Assembly: GCA_036675505.1 (NCBI GenBank)
Contig: JAKFEW010000088.1
Coordinates: 1 to 42,914 of the forward strand
Source of the DNA: JAKFEW01 sp036675505
GTDB taxonomy: Bacteria; Cyanobacteriota; Sericytochromatia; S15B-MN24; JAQBPE01
Reading direction: 5' to 3'
Length of the DNA: 42,914 bases
In this document: one piece after another, positions 15,928-24,345 of the stretch
How positions within the stretch are numbered: the stretch's first letter is position 1
How the letters are laid out: every line of letters begins with the position of its first letter
Notes under the pieces: generated by a model
Told to the model about the DNA's origin: nothing
What the model saw: only the letters and a program-made list of their open reading frames with translations
The model's database searches: none
Position numbers and translations under genes: made by a program

Positions 15928-16249
15928 CGGCCATCGCTCCTTGCAGGTCCTTGTGGAAGATCTGGGTGATCTTGATGCCGAAGGCCGTGCCGATGACGAC
16001 GACCTCGCCCTGCGCGACGATCTTGCCCGCGATGCTGAGGTTCACCGGCTCGCCGGCGAGCTGCTCGAGCTCGATGATCGTGCCCTCGCCGAGCTGCAGC
16101 ACCTGGCGGAGCGGGATGCTCGTGCGGCCGAGCTCCACCATCACCTCGAGCTTGAGGTCGCGCAGCAGCTCGTAATTCGGCTCGTTCTCCACCCCGCCAC
16201 CCGAGAGGGGGGCGAAGCGGACCTGGCTGACGGTCTGGCGGTTCGTCAT
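15920..16249 (-). CDS. fliN: Flagellar C-ring protein FliN
   Basis: 109 aa, almost all a single SpoA domain (about 28-100: LKLEVMVELGRTSIPLRQVLQL, then GTIIELEQLAGEPVNLSIAGK and QGEVVVIGTAFGIKITQI). FliN tetramers form the bottom of the flagellar switch ring and bind the export ATPase complex through FliH. It sits between the membrane-SpoA gene and fliO. It is the shortest of the three SpoA proteins in this operon and the most canonical. Confidence 0.93.
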   Translation of the reverse strand: MTNRQTVSQVRFAPLSGGGVENEPNYELLRDLKLEVMVELGRTSIPLRQVLQLGEGTIIELEQLAGEPVNLSIAGKIVAQGEVVVIGTAFGIKITQIFHKDLQGAMAGG

Positions 16250-16265
16250 GGCGTCTTACTCCGGT

Positions 16266-17705
16266 TCAGGATCGCACGATCTGATCGATTTTGCCGCGCA
16301 GGCCCACCATCTTCACGGCCTTGTTGCCGTTGACGGTGAGGGGCCGGCCGCGGCCCGCCGGCTTGCCGTTGATGGTGATGGCGACGGTGCCGTCCGCCGA
16401 CTTCGGCAGCTCGAGGATGGCGCCCTCGGCGAGGGCCAGCCAGTCCGCGGCCGGCACCTCGAGCTTGCCGAGCTCCGCCGTGATCTGCACGTAGACGTTG
16501 CTCAGCGAGCCCATTGCGCTGGGCGCGTCCTCGTCGATCTCGCCCGGGTCGCGCGCCGAGATGAGGTTGGTGGCCTCAGCTTCCGGCCGCTTGCCATGCT
16601 TGCCGACCGGCGGCAGATCGTAGCGCTCGTACTCCCACTCCGCGCCGTCGAACATCTTCTGCAGCTGGCCCTGGAACTGGCTCAGGATCTGCTGGCTCTC
16701 GGCCTGCACGCGGCCCATGTCGAAGGCCATCTGCGGGGCGTCCGGCACCTCCGGGATCTGCACGTCGATCGGCCGCGTGAGCTCGGGCGCTTTGGGATCC
16801 GAGAGCGGCGCCGTGATGTCCGGCTTGCCGCCGAAGAGGGAGAGCGCGCCTGCGAGCATGCAAGCCGTCGAGAACGCGTACATGAACGCCACGTTCGGGT
16901 TGCTGGCCGCCCCGATCGCGTACACGAAGTGCATGATCGCGGGCGGCGTCACGGCGGTCAGCGTCGGGAAGAGCACCCGGATGGTGAAGATCAGCACCGC
17001 GCCCAGCGCGAAGCCGATCGCCATGCCGTAATACAGCCCCACCGCCCCGCGCACGAGGCCGGCGCCCGCGGTCGAGCCGATGTGCTCGTCGCGCGGGTCG
17101 AGGATTTCCTTGCGCAGGAGGCCGAACAGGCAGCCCATCAGCGCGAACGGGATCGCGTAGCCCAGCGCGCCCCACAGCGCCCCGTTCAGGTACGGCTTGT
17201 TGAGCATCCACTGGTTGCGCTTGAGGTCGAGCTTCTTGCGCTTGGGCAGCTTGAGCGGCTTGCTGGCGCCGGGCGACAGCGACGTGAGGGCGACCTTCGC
17301 GATCACCGCCATCATCTGGCCACCTTCGATCTTCGGCCCAGGCGACAGCATGAGCGCGACGCCGTGCGACGTCGCGAGCATGTTGTAGGCGCCCACCGGC
17401 AGCAGGAGGCCCGCCACCAGCACGCACTTCCAGAACGCCGGCGCCACGATCGCGCTGCGCGGCTTGTGCTGGCTGTAATACAGGTAGTAGTTGACCGCCA
17501 TCGCGAGGCTCGCGAGGCCGCAGAGCGCGAAGCCGACAAGCATCGGGTTGAGGCCCGTGCCGCTGCGGAACCAGAACTGGAAGAGCATCCCGAGCGGGAC
17601 GACGCCGATCGCGAGGAAGCTCCGCGTGGCCCAGAAGCTGATCTCCTGCTCGGGCGCCCGGCGCACGACCACGGGGTCCTGGGGGTTGTAGGCCGTCTCG
17701 CTCAT
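16266..17705 (-). CDS. Multi-pass membrane protein with C-terminal SpoA domain
   Basis: A 479-aa protein unlike standard flagellar parts. Residues about 28-292 contain roughly six to seven hydrophobic helices (28-46, 53-77, 88-111, 173-197, 214-245, 255-292), with a basic loop at 150-170. Residues about 295-395 are a Pro-rich and charged linker with a Gln-rich helix (330-352). Residues about 400-475 are a SpoA domain (SNVYVQITAELGKLEVPAAD, GAILELPKSADGTVAITING, KAVKMVGLRGKIDQI), the FliN/FliM C-terminal fold. The ATG overlaps the fliM-like stop (ATGA). The design suggests a C-ring subunit embedded in the inner membrane. I know of no described homologue; the membrane part matches no family I recognise. 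Confidence 0.8.
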   Translation of the reverse strand: MSETAYNPQDPVVVRRAPEQEISFWATRSFLAIGVVPLGMLFQFWFRSGTGLNPMLVGFALCGLASLAMAVNYYLYYSQHKPRSAIVAPAFWKCVLVAGLLLPVGAYNMLATSHGVALMLSPGPKIEGGQMMAVIAKVALTSLSPGASKPLKLPKRKKLDLKRNQWMLNKPYLNGALWGALGYAIPFALMGCLFGLLRKEILDPRDEHIGSTAGAGLVRGAVGLYYGMAIGFALGAVLIFTIRVLFPTLTAVTPPAIMHFVYAIGAASNPNVAFMYAFSTACMLAGALSLFGGKPDITAPLSDPKAPELTRPIDVQIPEVPDAPQMAFDMGRVQAESQQILSQFQGQLQKMFDGAEWEYERYDLPPVGKHGKRPEAEATNLISARDPGEIDEDAPSAMGSLSNVYVQITAELGKLEVPAADWLALAEGAILELPKSADGTVAITINGKPAGRGRPLTVNGNKAVKMVGLRGKIDQIVRS

Positions 17706-18649
17706 ACTTGCGTCTGCACGATCTGCACGGCCAGGCGCCGGCCGTCGGCCGTCGTGCCCGGCTTGCCGCGCATGTTGATGGAGCCGACCTTCATGTCGAG
17801 CGGCTCGCCGAGCACGGTGCCGAGCTCGATCACGTCGCCCTCCTCGAGGCTCTGCAGCTCACCCACGGTGAGCTCGACGCGGCCGAGCAGCACGGACACC
17901 GGCACGGGCACCTCGTCCACGTAAGCGAAGCGCTCGTAGAAGTAGGTGGTGTCGTTGCCGCCGAGCGTCGTCTCGCCGATGCTCTGCAAGCTGGGGCCGA
18001 GGGCGAGGAGGTAGGCCTGCGGCACGCCGAGCACCACGCGCGCGGTCTGGGGCAGGCCGGGCTGCGAGACGCGGAAGGAGGTGGTGACGACCGGCGTGTT
18101 CATGTTCAGGCCCGGGAACATCGACTGCAGCTCCTGCATCGCGGGCGCGGTCGGGCTGGGGTAGCACTGGACGTCGAACTGGGCAATTTCGGACCAGCAC
18201 TCCATGAACTGCACGGCGAGGTGCTGGAACCACTGCTCGACCTGCTGGAGGCCGCCCTCGTCCTGCATGTCTTCCTCGCCGACGCCCGTGATGAGCGTGG
18301 CGGCGTGCATGTCGACGAAGGCGAACGCGCCGCCCGGCTGGTCGGCGAAGTCCATGACGCCCCACCAGGCGTTTTCGCCGTACTTCTCGTCGAGCGCGCG
18401 GAACGGCGTGATCTCGACGGCCGTGACCTGCCAGGTGGTCTGCGGGAAGACGAAGTAGTCGTCCTGGATGAGGGCCATGCGCTCGCCCAGCACGCCGTGG
18501 ATGTAATACATCGCGCGCAGCTCGAGGCCGTAACCGCCCATCGCCGAGGTGACGACGGCGTCTTCGGCGTACTGCTCGGCGTGCTCCTGCTGGCCGCCGT
18601 GGGCGTACTCGTCGTAGTCCTGCAGCGCCCTCACCCCCTTGCTGTGCAA
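17702..18649 (-). CDS. fliM: FliM-like C-ring protein, divergent
   Basis: 315 aa. The C-terminal part (about 246-312: VPVPVSVLLGRVELTVGELQSL, GDVIELGTVLGEPLDMKVGS) is a SpoA domain, and the middle is compatible with the CheC-like domain of FliM though highly divergent. The N-terminal CheY-binding peptide (LSQxEIDxLL type) is absent; instead there is an acidic and Tyr-rich segment. The start is uncertain: an in-frame stop lies just upstream, so only TTG at 18649 or GTG at 18634 or later starts are possible. First gene of a sub-operon, separated from the hook gene by a terminator. Confidence 0.75.
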   Translation of the reverse strand: MHSKGVRALQDYDEYAHGGQQEHAEQYAEDAVVTSAMGGYGLELRAMYYIHGVLGERMALIQDDYFVFPQTTWQVTAVEITPFRALDEKYGENAWWGVMDFADQPGGAFAFVDMHAATLITGVGEEDMQDEGGLQQVEQWFQHLAVQFMECWSEIAQFDVQCYPSPTAPAMQELQSMFPGLNMNTPVVTTSFRVSQPGLPQTARVVLGVPQAYLLALGPSLQSIGETTLGGNDTTYFYERFAYVDEVPVPVSVLLGRVELTVGELQSLEEGDVIELGTVLGEPLDMKVGSINMRGKPGTTADGRRLAVQIVQTQV

Positions 18650-18703
18650 TGATCACGGAGATCTTACCAGATCCGTACCCGTGAGGGGCGCAAATAGAAG
18701 TAA

Positions 18704-18732
18704 GCAGCCGCGCCCGAGTCGGGCGCGGCTGC
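18704..18732 (-). terminator. Rho-independent terminator between hook gene and fliM-like gene
   Basis: A perfect 13-bp stem (18704-18716 with 18720-18732) around a 3-nt loop. On the minus strand it is followed by a T-rich tail, TTACTTCTATTT. It lies 26 bases after the flgE-like stop and before the fliM-like gene, so operon A is probably read as two units or with attenuated expression of the second half. Confidence 0.75.
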
Positions 18733-18758
18733 GTAGCGTTTTGTGAAGCGGTTACGGC

Positions 18759-19775
18759 TTAACGAATCAGGCCGTTCACGTCGTCGATCATCGTGTTGCC
18801 GACGGAGATCAGCTTGCTGGTGGCCGAGAAGGACTTCTGGGCCAGCGTGATTTCGGGCATCACGGTGTTCACCGAGGTGTTCGCGTTCTCGAGCGAGCCC
18901 GCGCGGATGGTGTTGTACTTGCCGACCACGCGGCCCGGCTCGTCCGATTTCGCGGCCGTGCCTGCGAAGATCTCGCCGGCCACGGTGTCGTACTTGAAGT
19001 ACGCGCCGCCGCCCTGGCGCACGAGGCCCTGGGTGTTCGAGAACTTCGCGAGCGCGACGTGCATGTTGGCGTCGTTGTTCGCGAGGTCCTTCGGCGCGGC
19101 GCCGTTCAGGCGCAGCAGGCCGCGGGCGTCGAAGCCCAGGCGGTCGGCCGCCTCGGGGTTGCGCACCATGTCGAGCTGGATGTTCTGGATGCCCAGGCCG
19201 ATCGGGGGCTGCTGGCCGTTGGTCACGACGGTCTGGAACGCGCCCACGTCGGTGCCCTGGCTCTCCACCGGCGGCGTGCCGAAGGGCCGGACGTTCACGT
19301 CGACGGGCGAGTTGTAGCCCATCACGAACCAGCCCTCTTTGTTCACCATGCGGTAGGTGCCGGTGTTGGGCAGGTCGCCCGGCAGGAACTCGAAGTGGAA
19401 GTCGCCGTCGCGGGTGAACTGCACGTCGTCCATGCTGGTGGGCACGGGCGTGCGCGAGATGACGAAGAACGCGTCGCCGTCGATCGCGAGGTTGGTGGGC
19501 ACGCTGGTCTGGACGATGGAGCCCTGGCGGAAGTCCGTGGTGGTGCCCTTCACGTAGATGCCGGAGTCGGCGCGCTGGACGGCGTTGACTGAGCCGTAGC
19601 CGTCGGTGGCCTTGGCGCCGGAGCGCATCTGCATGTTCAGCACCTCGCCGAACTCGACCTTCGCGCCCTTGAAGCCGGTCACGGTGGAGCCCGTGACGTT
19701 GTTGCCGATCACCTTCATCCACTGATCGACGGCGCCGATCGTGTTGAAAGCCGCTGTATGAATCTGGCTGGTCAT
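18759..19775 (-). CDS. flgE: Flagellar hook/rod protein, FlgE-like
   Basis: 338 aa. The N-terminal VIGNNVTGSTVTGFKGAKVEF matches the DxxxNNxANxxTxGFK signature of rod and hook proteins; TTDFRQGSIVQTSVPTNLAIDGDAFFVIS matches the core D0-D1 region; the C-terminal GSLENANTSVNTVMPEITLAQKSF is the paired D0 helix. It lies directly downstream of flgD, as flgE does elsewhere. It is shorter than the usual hook protein (about 400 aa) but longer than FlgG (about 260), so the name is probable, not certain. These proteins are exported through the gate and polymerise outside the cell. Confidence 0.8.
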   Translation of the reverse strand: MTSQIHTAAFNTIGAVDQWMKVIGNNVTGSTVTGFKGAKVEFGEVLNMQMRSGAKATDGYGSVNAVQRADSGIYVKGTTTDFRQGSIVQTSVPTNLAIDGDAFFVISRTPVPTSMDDVQFTRDGDFHFEFLPGDLPNTGTYRMVNKEGWFVMGYNSPVDVNVRPFGTPPVESQGTDVGAFQTVVTNGQQPPIGLGIQNIQLDMVRNPEAADRLGFDARGLLRLNGAAPKDLANNDANMHVALAKFSNTQGLVRQGGGAYFKYDTVAGEIFAGTAAKSDEPGRVVGKYNTIRAGSLENANTSVNTVMPEITLAQKSFSATSKLISVGNTMIDDVNGLIR

Positions 19776-19787
19776 GTCGCGACTCCT

Positions 19788-20204
19788 CTACTGGCCGACC
19801 ACGCGGAGGATGTTCTCCGCGGGGTACGACCGGCCGTCGATGGAAACCGTGGGGCGGGCGCCGTTGTAGTCGACCGTGGTGACCTTGCCGGTGGCCGGCG
19901 CGCCGGTCTGGGGGTCGCGCACCTCGACGTTCTTGCCGAGCATCGACGCGGCCTGCGAGACCAGGTGGTTCTCGGTGCTGAGCCAGGTGTTGCGCGAGGT
20001 GGCGATCGCCGCGTTCATCTGCATCATCTGCGAGATGAGCGCCGTGCCGTCCATCGGCTTCTCGGGGTCCTGGTTCTGCAGCTGGGCGACCATCAGCTTG
20101 ATGAAGTCCTCTTCGGGCTTCTCGTCCTCGCGGAACATGCCGCGCAGGTTCGGCGGCGGCGTCGGGATGATGGATTGGAGGCCGTAAACGGGGTTCGTCG
20201 GCAT
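19788..20204 (-). CDS. flgD: Flagellar hook-cap assembly protein FlgD
   Basis: 138 aa. The N-terminal EEDFIKLMVAQLQNQDPEKPMDGTALISQM is the FlgD signature (FL.LL..QLq.QDP..P.d...fiaQla). The short remaining part (KNVEVRDPQTGAPATGKVTTVDYNGARPTVSIDGRSYPAENILRV) is a minimal version of the FlgD beta domain. ATG at 20204 is preferred to the GTG one codon upstream because GAGG lies 7 bases before it. FlgD caps the growing hook. First gene of operon A, 71 bp downstream of the MMPL gene in the same direction. Confidence 0.9.
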   Translation of the reverse strand: MPTNPVYGLQSIIPTPPPNLRGMFREDEKPEEDFIKLMVAQLQNQDPEKPMDGTALISQMMQMNAAIATSRNTWLSTENHLVSQAASMLGKNVEVRDPQTGAPATGKVTTVDYNGARPTVSIDGRSYPAENILRVVGQ

Positions 20205-20278
20205 CACTTCACCTCGGGTGCGAGAAATGGGGCGGTCGCCAGTTATTGTCTGTCTTGTACCCGCTCAGGATAGCGTTT

Positions 20279-22528
20279 TCACGTCTTCGAAGCTGTGATC
20301 GGCGCATCCGAGCGGGCCTCGCCGTCGCCGGGCCACCAGTTCCAGCGGCCGGCGATCGCGAGCAGCGCCGGCGCCAGGACGAGGCGCACGATCGTGACGT
20401 CGAGCAGGATCGCGAGCGCCATGCCGGCGCCGAAGAGCTTCACGAAGATCATGTGCGCGCCCACGAACGCGCCGCACACGCCGATCATGATGCCGGCGGC
20501 CGCCACGATCACCCAGCCCGTGGCGGCCAGGCCGCGGGCGATCGCCGCGCCCTCTCCGTCGCCCGCGGCGCGCTCCTCGCGGACCCGGCCGATCATGAAG
20601 ATTTCGTAGTCCATCGAGAGCCCGAACGTGAGGCAGAACACCAGGAAGGGGATCAGCGCCGGGAGGGTGCCGAGGCCCGCGGGCAGGCCGAACAGGGTCG
20701 CGCCGTGGCCGAGCTGGAAGACCCAGACCAGCGTGCCGAGCGACGCGGCGACCACCAGCAGGTTCAGGGCGATCGCCTTGAGCGGGATCAGCACCGAGCG
20801 GAACATGACGCCCAGGATCAGGGCGGTGGCGAACAGCAGCCAGGCCACGGCGGCCGGGGCGGTGGCCTGCAGCCGCGCGTCGTAGTCGATGTTGAGCGCC
20901 GCCAGCCCCCCGACTTGCAGCGCCAACCCGGCCGGGTCCCAGCCGCGGATCTCGCGCGTGAGCGCGATCGCCCCCGACACGTCGGCCGCGTTCGTGCAGA
21001 TCACCTGAAAGGCCGCGCTGCGGCCGTCGCGGCTCACGAAGCGGCCGAGCGCCGGGTACCGCGCCATGGCGTCGGCCGGGCGGGCGTAGAGCACGGCGTA
21101 GCCCAGCGGCGAGAGGCCGGGCGCGACGTCCACCGGGCCGAACACTTCAGCCACGCGCGGGTCGGCGTGCAGCGCCTTCGAAAGGGCGAGCATCGGCCCG
21201 AGCCCGCCCGCGCCGAGGATCGGGCCGCCGTCGCGGCGGCGGACCAGGATCTGGACCGGGTCGGTCCAGCCGCTGCGGCCCATCTCGTCCAGAATCGCGA
21301 TCGCCTGGACCGCCTCGAGCTCCGCCGGATAGAAGCGCATGTCGGGCACCCCCGGCTTGAAGGCCCCGAGCGGAACCGCGAGCCAGACCAGCCCTGCGAC
21401 GGCCAGCGGGGCCGCCACCCAGCGGGTCCGCGCGAGCATCGCGCCCCAGGCCTGCCAGCGCCCGGCCTGCGTGGGCTCGCGCAGGCTGCGCCGCGGCCAA
21501 TCCAGCCAGGGGTCCGCGAGCGCGAGCAGCGCCGGCAACAGGCCCAGCGCCAGGACGACCGCGGCCAGCACCACGAGCACGCCGCCGAGGCCCACCGAGC
21601 GGGCGTCCATCAGGCCGAGCGGCAGCAGCGCCGAGAGCGAGGCCACCACGACGCCGCCGGCGCAGGCGACCGTTCGGCCGGCGGTGCCGCTGGCCGCCCC
21701 CGCGGCCGTGGCGGGGTCGTCGCCCAGCCGCCGGCGCTCGCGGTAGCGCGCGGTGACGAGCAAGGCGTAGTCGATGCCGAGCGCGAGGCCGAGCATGCTG
21801 ACCACCGTGAGGAACATGCCGTTGATGCCGAACATGCCTGCCACGCAAGCGCCCGCGGCGATGGCGAGCACCGAAGCCGCGACGGCGAGCACCAGCGGCA
21901 GCAGCGCCGCGAGCGGCGAGCCGAAGACCCACAGCAGCAGGAGCAGCACCGGGGCGAGCAGCAGCCGCTCGGCGCGCGCGCTGTCGGTGCCGGCCGCCGT
22001 GTTGAGGTCCTGGCCGAGCGGGAAGGCGCCGGTGGTGCCGACGCGGACCGTCGGGTCGTAGGCCGCGAGCGCCGGCTGGAGGGGCGCCACGGCGGCGCGC
22101 ACGGCCGCGAGGCCCGCGGCCGAGTTGCGGTGGACCGCGACGAGGAGGCAGGCGCCGCGACCGTCCGCGGCGGCGAGACGAGGGTCCGCCGCCGCGTCGG
22201 TGGGTGCGAAGACCTCGGCCACCTCGGGCAAGGCGCGCAGGCGGGCGGCGGTGGCGGCGATCGCCGCGTGGCGCGTGAGCCCCGCGCGCTCGCCGCGCCA
22301 GGCCACGACCCACGGCTCGCCCGGCGCGCCGTCGAAGTCGCGCTTCAACGCGGTCTCGACCGCCAGCGAGTCCGTGCCGGGCATCCCGTTCGCCTCGGCC
22401 CGCAGCTGGCCCGGCAGGGTCGCCGCGAGGGGCGATGCCGCCACCAATACGACGACCCAGGCCGCGATCACCCGCCAGGGATGGCGAGCGAGCCAGGTGC
22501 CGAGGGCGACGAGGGCAGACGGACGCAT
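20279..22528 (-). CDS. MMPL/RND-family lipid exporter
   Basis: 749 aa from the ATG at 22528, after an AGGGGG ribosome site. The protein shows two halves, each with one N-terminal helix, a large periplasmic loop and a five-helix bundle. The MMPL signatures GIDYALLVTARYRERR in the first half and GLSMDYEIFMIGRVREE in the second carry the proton-relay acidic residues. The MMPL group moves lipids (mycobacterial MmpL, hopanoid HpnN). It is divergent from plsC by 63 bp, next to a fatty-acid-modifying operon, which suggests that its cargo is the lipid made there. Only inferred from position. Confidence 0.88.
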   Translation of the reverse strand: MRPSALVALGTWLARHPWRVIAAWVVVLVAASPLAATLPGQLRAEANGMPGTDSLAVETALKRDFDGAPGEPWVVAWRGERAGLTRHAAIAATAARLRALPEVAEVFAPTDAAADPRLAAADGRGACLLVAVHRNSAAGLAAVRAAVAPLQPALAAYDPTVRVGTTGAFPLGQDLNTAAGTDSARAERLLLAPVLLLLLWVFGSPLAALLPLVLAVAASVLAIAAGACVAGMFGINGMFLTVVSMLGLALGIDYALLVTARYRERRRLGDDPATAAGAASGTAGRTVACAGGVVVASLSALLPLGLMDARSVGLGGVLVVLAAVVLALGLLPALLALADPWLDWPRRSLREPTQAGRWQAWGAMLARTRWVAAPLAVAGLVWLAVPLGAFKPGVPDMRFYPAELEAVQAIAILDEMGRSGWTDPVQILVRRRDGGPILGAGGLGPMLALSKALHADPRVAEVFGPVDVAPGLSPLGYAVLYARPADAMARYPALGRFVSRDGRSAAFQVICTNAADVSGAIALTREIRGWDPAGLALQVGGLAALNIDYDARLQATAPAAVAWLLFATALILGVMFRSVLIPLKAIALNLLVVAASLGTLVWVFQLGHGATLFGLPAGLGTLPALIPFLVFCLTFGLSMDYEIFMIGRVREERAAGDGEGAAIARGLAATGWVIVAAAGIMIGVCGAFVGAHMIFVKLFGAGMALAILLDVTIVRLVLAPALLAIAGRWNWWPGDGEARSDAPITASKT

Positions 22529-22553
22529 GCCCCCTGTTCTACCACACACCGCC

Positions 22554-22579
22554 GGCACCCTTCCGTTCTCCGGGTGGGT
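22554..22579 (+). repeat. 26-bp direct repeat, copy 1
   Basis: A 26-bp element starting GGCACCCTTCCG and ending TCTCCGGGTGGGT lies just before the plsC start codon. It matches 25 of 26 bases with the copy at 27278-27303, on the same strand. The two copies flank the plsC-to-FAAL operon. Confidence 0.75.
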
Positions 22580-22591
22580 ACCATAGGGGTT

Positions 22592-23341
22592 GTGAACGCC
22601 CTTGCTCCGGCCGAGACGCCGCTGAACCTGATCACCTCGCTCCTACGCTGGGGCGTCGTCGGGGCGCTCATGCTGGCCTGGTACCCGGCGCTGATCGCGG
22701 CCAGCTACGTGTTCCCGATGGCCCGCCTGAACCGGATCGCATGCGCCTGCTTCCGCCTCTCCATGCGCATCCTCGGCGCCCGGCTGGTGGTGCGGGGCGC
22801 GGAGCACCTCGACCCGGCGCGGGGCTACCTGTACCTGGGCAACCACGTGAACCTCTTCGACCCGTTCGCGTTCGTGTCGGCGGCGCCGCACCACGTGGTG
22901 GCGTTGGAGCGGCGGCGGAACTTCCGCATCCCGGTCTACGGCTGGCTGATCGCCCGCTGGGGCAACATCCCGATCGAGCGGGACGACCCGACCGCCGCGA
23001 TGAAGACCCTCGACGAGGTGGCCCAGCGCCTGGCGCGCGGCGAATCGATCTGCGTCATGCCCGAAGGCACGCGCACGCGTGACGGCGCGATGGGCGAGTT
23101 CAAGACCGGTCCCTTTCGCGTGGCGATCGACGCGAAGGCCCTGGTGGTGCCCTTCGCCCTCCGGAACATGCGGCGCTTCAACCGCACCGGCTCGCTGCGC
23201 GTCCATCCCTGCGAGGTCGAGGTGGTCTTCATGCCGCCGATCGACGCGGGCGCATACGATCGCCTGGACATGCAGGCCCTGAGCGACGAGGTGCGCGAGC
23301 GCATGCAGGCGGCGTTGGAGGCGCCGGAGGGGCGGGTATAG
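22592..23341 (+). CDS. 1-acyl-glycerol-3-phosphate acyltransferase family protein (PlsC-like)
   Basis: 249 aa from the GTG at 22592; the frame is open far upstream but that part is antisense to the MMPL gene. Motif I NHVNLFDP (H85-x4-D90), motif II around FRIPVYGWLIARWGNIPIER, and motif III PEGTRTR (157-163) with FKTG (170-173) are all present, so the enzyme should be active. A hydrophobic anchor (about 14-40) places it on the inner membrane. The family transfers acyl groups from acyl-ACP or acyl-CoA to lysolipid acceptors. As first gene of a row with desaturase, methyltransferase, ACP and FAAL, it is a candidate to place the finished acyl chain on a lipid. The repeat at 22554 lies between it and the MMPL gene. 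Confidence 0.9.
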   Translation: MNALAPAETPLNLITSLLRWGVVGALMLAWYPALIAASYVFPMARLNRIACACFRLSMRILGARLVVRGAEHLDPARGYLYLGNHVNLFDPFAFVSAAPHHVVALERRRNFRIPVYGWLIARWGNIPIERDDPTAAMKTLDEVAQRLARGESICVMPEGTRTRDGAMGEFKTGPFRVAIDAKALVVPFALRNMRRFNRTGSLRVHPCEVEVVFMPPIDAGAYDRLDMQALSDEVRERMQAALEAPEGRV

Positions 23342-23385
23342 CCAGAGCGTCGCTCGCCTGAACCCGCAAGGTCCGCCCCGTCCGC

Positions 23386-24345
23386 ATGTCTTCTCGAGAA
23401 CTCACCGTCATCGGTGGCGGTGCCGCGGGCCAGACCGCGGCGTATCCACTCACCCAGGCCCAGCGGGTCGAGCGGCGCATCGCCTGGGCGGTGCTCGTGG
23501 TGCCGGCCGCCGGGCTCGTGGCGGCGATCGCCCTCGCCGTCCGCTTCGGCGTGACGCCGCTCGACCTCGCGCTCACAGCCACGCTGTACGCGCTCACCAT
23601 GCTCGGCATCACCGGCGGCTTCCACCGGCACTTCACGCACCGCGCCTTCCAGGCCCACCCGGCCGTGCGCTGGGCCCTGGGCGCGCTCGGCAGCATGGCC
23701 GGCCAGGGCCCGCTGCTCTATTGGGCCGCCGCCCACCGCCGGCACCACCGCCACGCCGATCGACCGGGCGACCCGCACTCGCCGTGGGCGCCGCCCGGCG
23801 CAGAGCCGGACGGACCGCGCGGCTTCTGGCACGCCCACGTCGGCTGGATGCTCACGCCCACCTCCGAGGACTGGGTCCGCCTCGTGCCGGATCTCCTCAA
23901 GGACCCGCTCGCGTTCGCGCTGCACCGCCATTACTTCACGCTCGTCGCGGCGGGGCTGGCCCTGCCCGCGCTGGTGGGCGGGCTCGCGACCGGGAGCCTG
24001 GCCGGCGCGCTCACGGGCTTCCTCTGGGGCGGGCTCGCGCGCATGTGCCTCGTGCACCACGCCACCTGGCTCGTGAACTCGTGGTGCCACCTGCGCGGCG
24101 GGCGCGCCCATGCCACCGCGGATCGCAGCACGAACGCCTGGGCCGTCGCCCTGTTGACGCTGGGCGAGGGCTGGCACAACAATCACCATGCGGCACCGGC
24201 CGCGGTGCGGCACGGGCGGGCCTGGTGGCAGCTCGACCTCACCTACGGGGCCGTGTGGTCGCTCGCGCGCCTCGGGCTCGCGAGCCAGCTGGTGGGCGAG
24301 CGGCAGGCGGCGGGCGCGGACCTGCCGGGGGATGGACCGACTTGA
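23386..24345 (+). CDS. Acyl-lipid/acyl-CoA delta-9-type fatty acid desaturase
   Basis: 319-aa membrane di-iron desaturase. The three histidine boxes are complete: H80-RHFT-H85, H117-RR-HH (120-121) and H264-NN-HH (267-268). About four transmembrane helices lie around them in the normal order of the stearoyl-CoA/DesC family, which uses O2 and an electron donor to put a cis double bond into an acyl chain. The first 20 residues (RELTVIGGGAAGQTAAYP) look like a Rossmann start but are only a flexible N-terminus. The stop overlaps the methyltransferase start (TTGA), so the two are coupled. Confidence 0.92.
   Translation: MSSRELTVIGGGAAGQTAAYPLTQAQRVERRIAWAVLVVPAAGLVAAIALAVRFGVTPLDLALTATLYALTMLGITGGFHRHFTHRAFQAHPAVRWALGALGSMAGQGPLLYWAAAHRRHHRHADRPGDPHSPWAPPGAEPDGPRGFWHAHVGWMLTPTSEDWVRLVPDLLKDPLAFALHRHYFTLVAAGLALPALVGGLATGSLAGALTGFLWGGLARMCLVHHATWLVNSWCHLRGGRAHATADRSTNAWAVALLTLGEGWHNNHHAAPAAVRHGRAWWQLDLTYGAVWSLARLGLASQLVGERQAAGADLPGDGPT

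Noticed and set aside
16248..17924. 558-codon plus-strand open frame opposite the membrane SpoA gene
   Set aside because: His/Arg/Ala-rich shadow of a well-supported membrane protein; no ribosome site, no recognisable domain.
20246..22591. Very long plus-strand open frame upstream of plsC
   Set aside because: It is antisense to the MMPL exporter, has an Arg/His/Ala-rich composition typical of GC-rich shadow frames, and shows no domain. Only the part from 22592 on is a gene.
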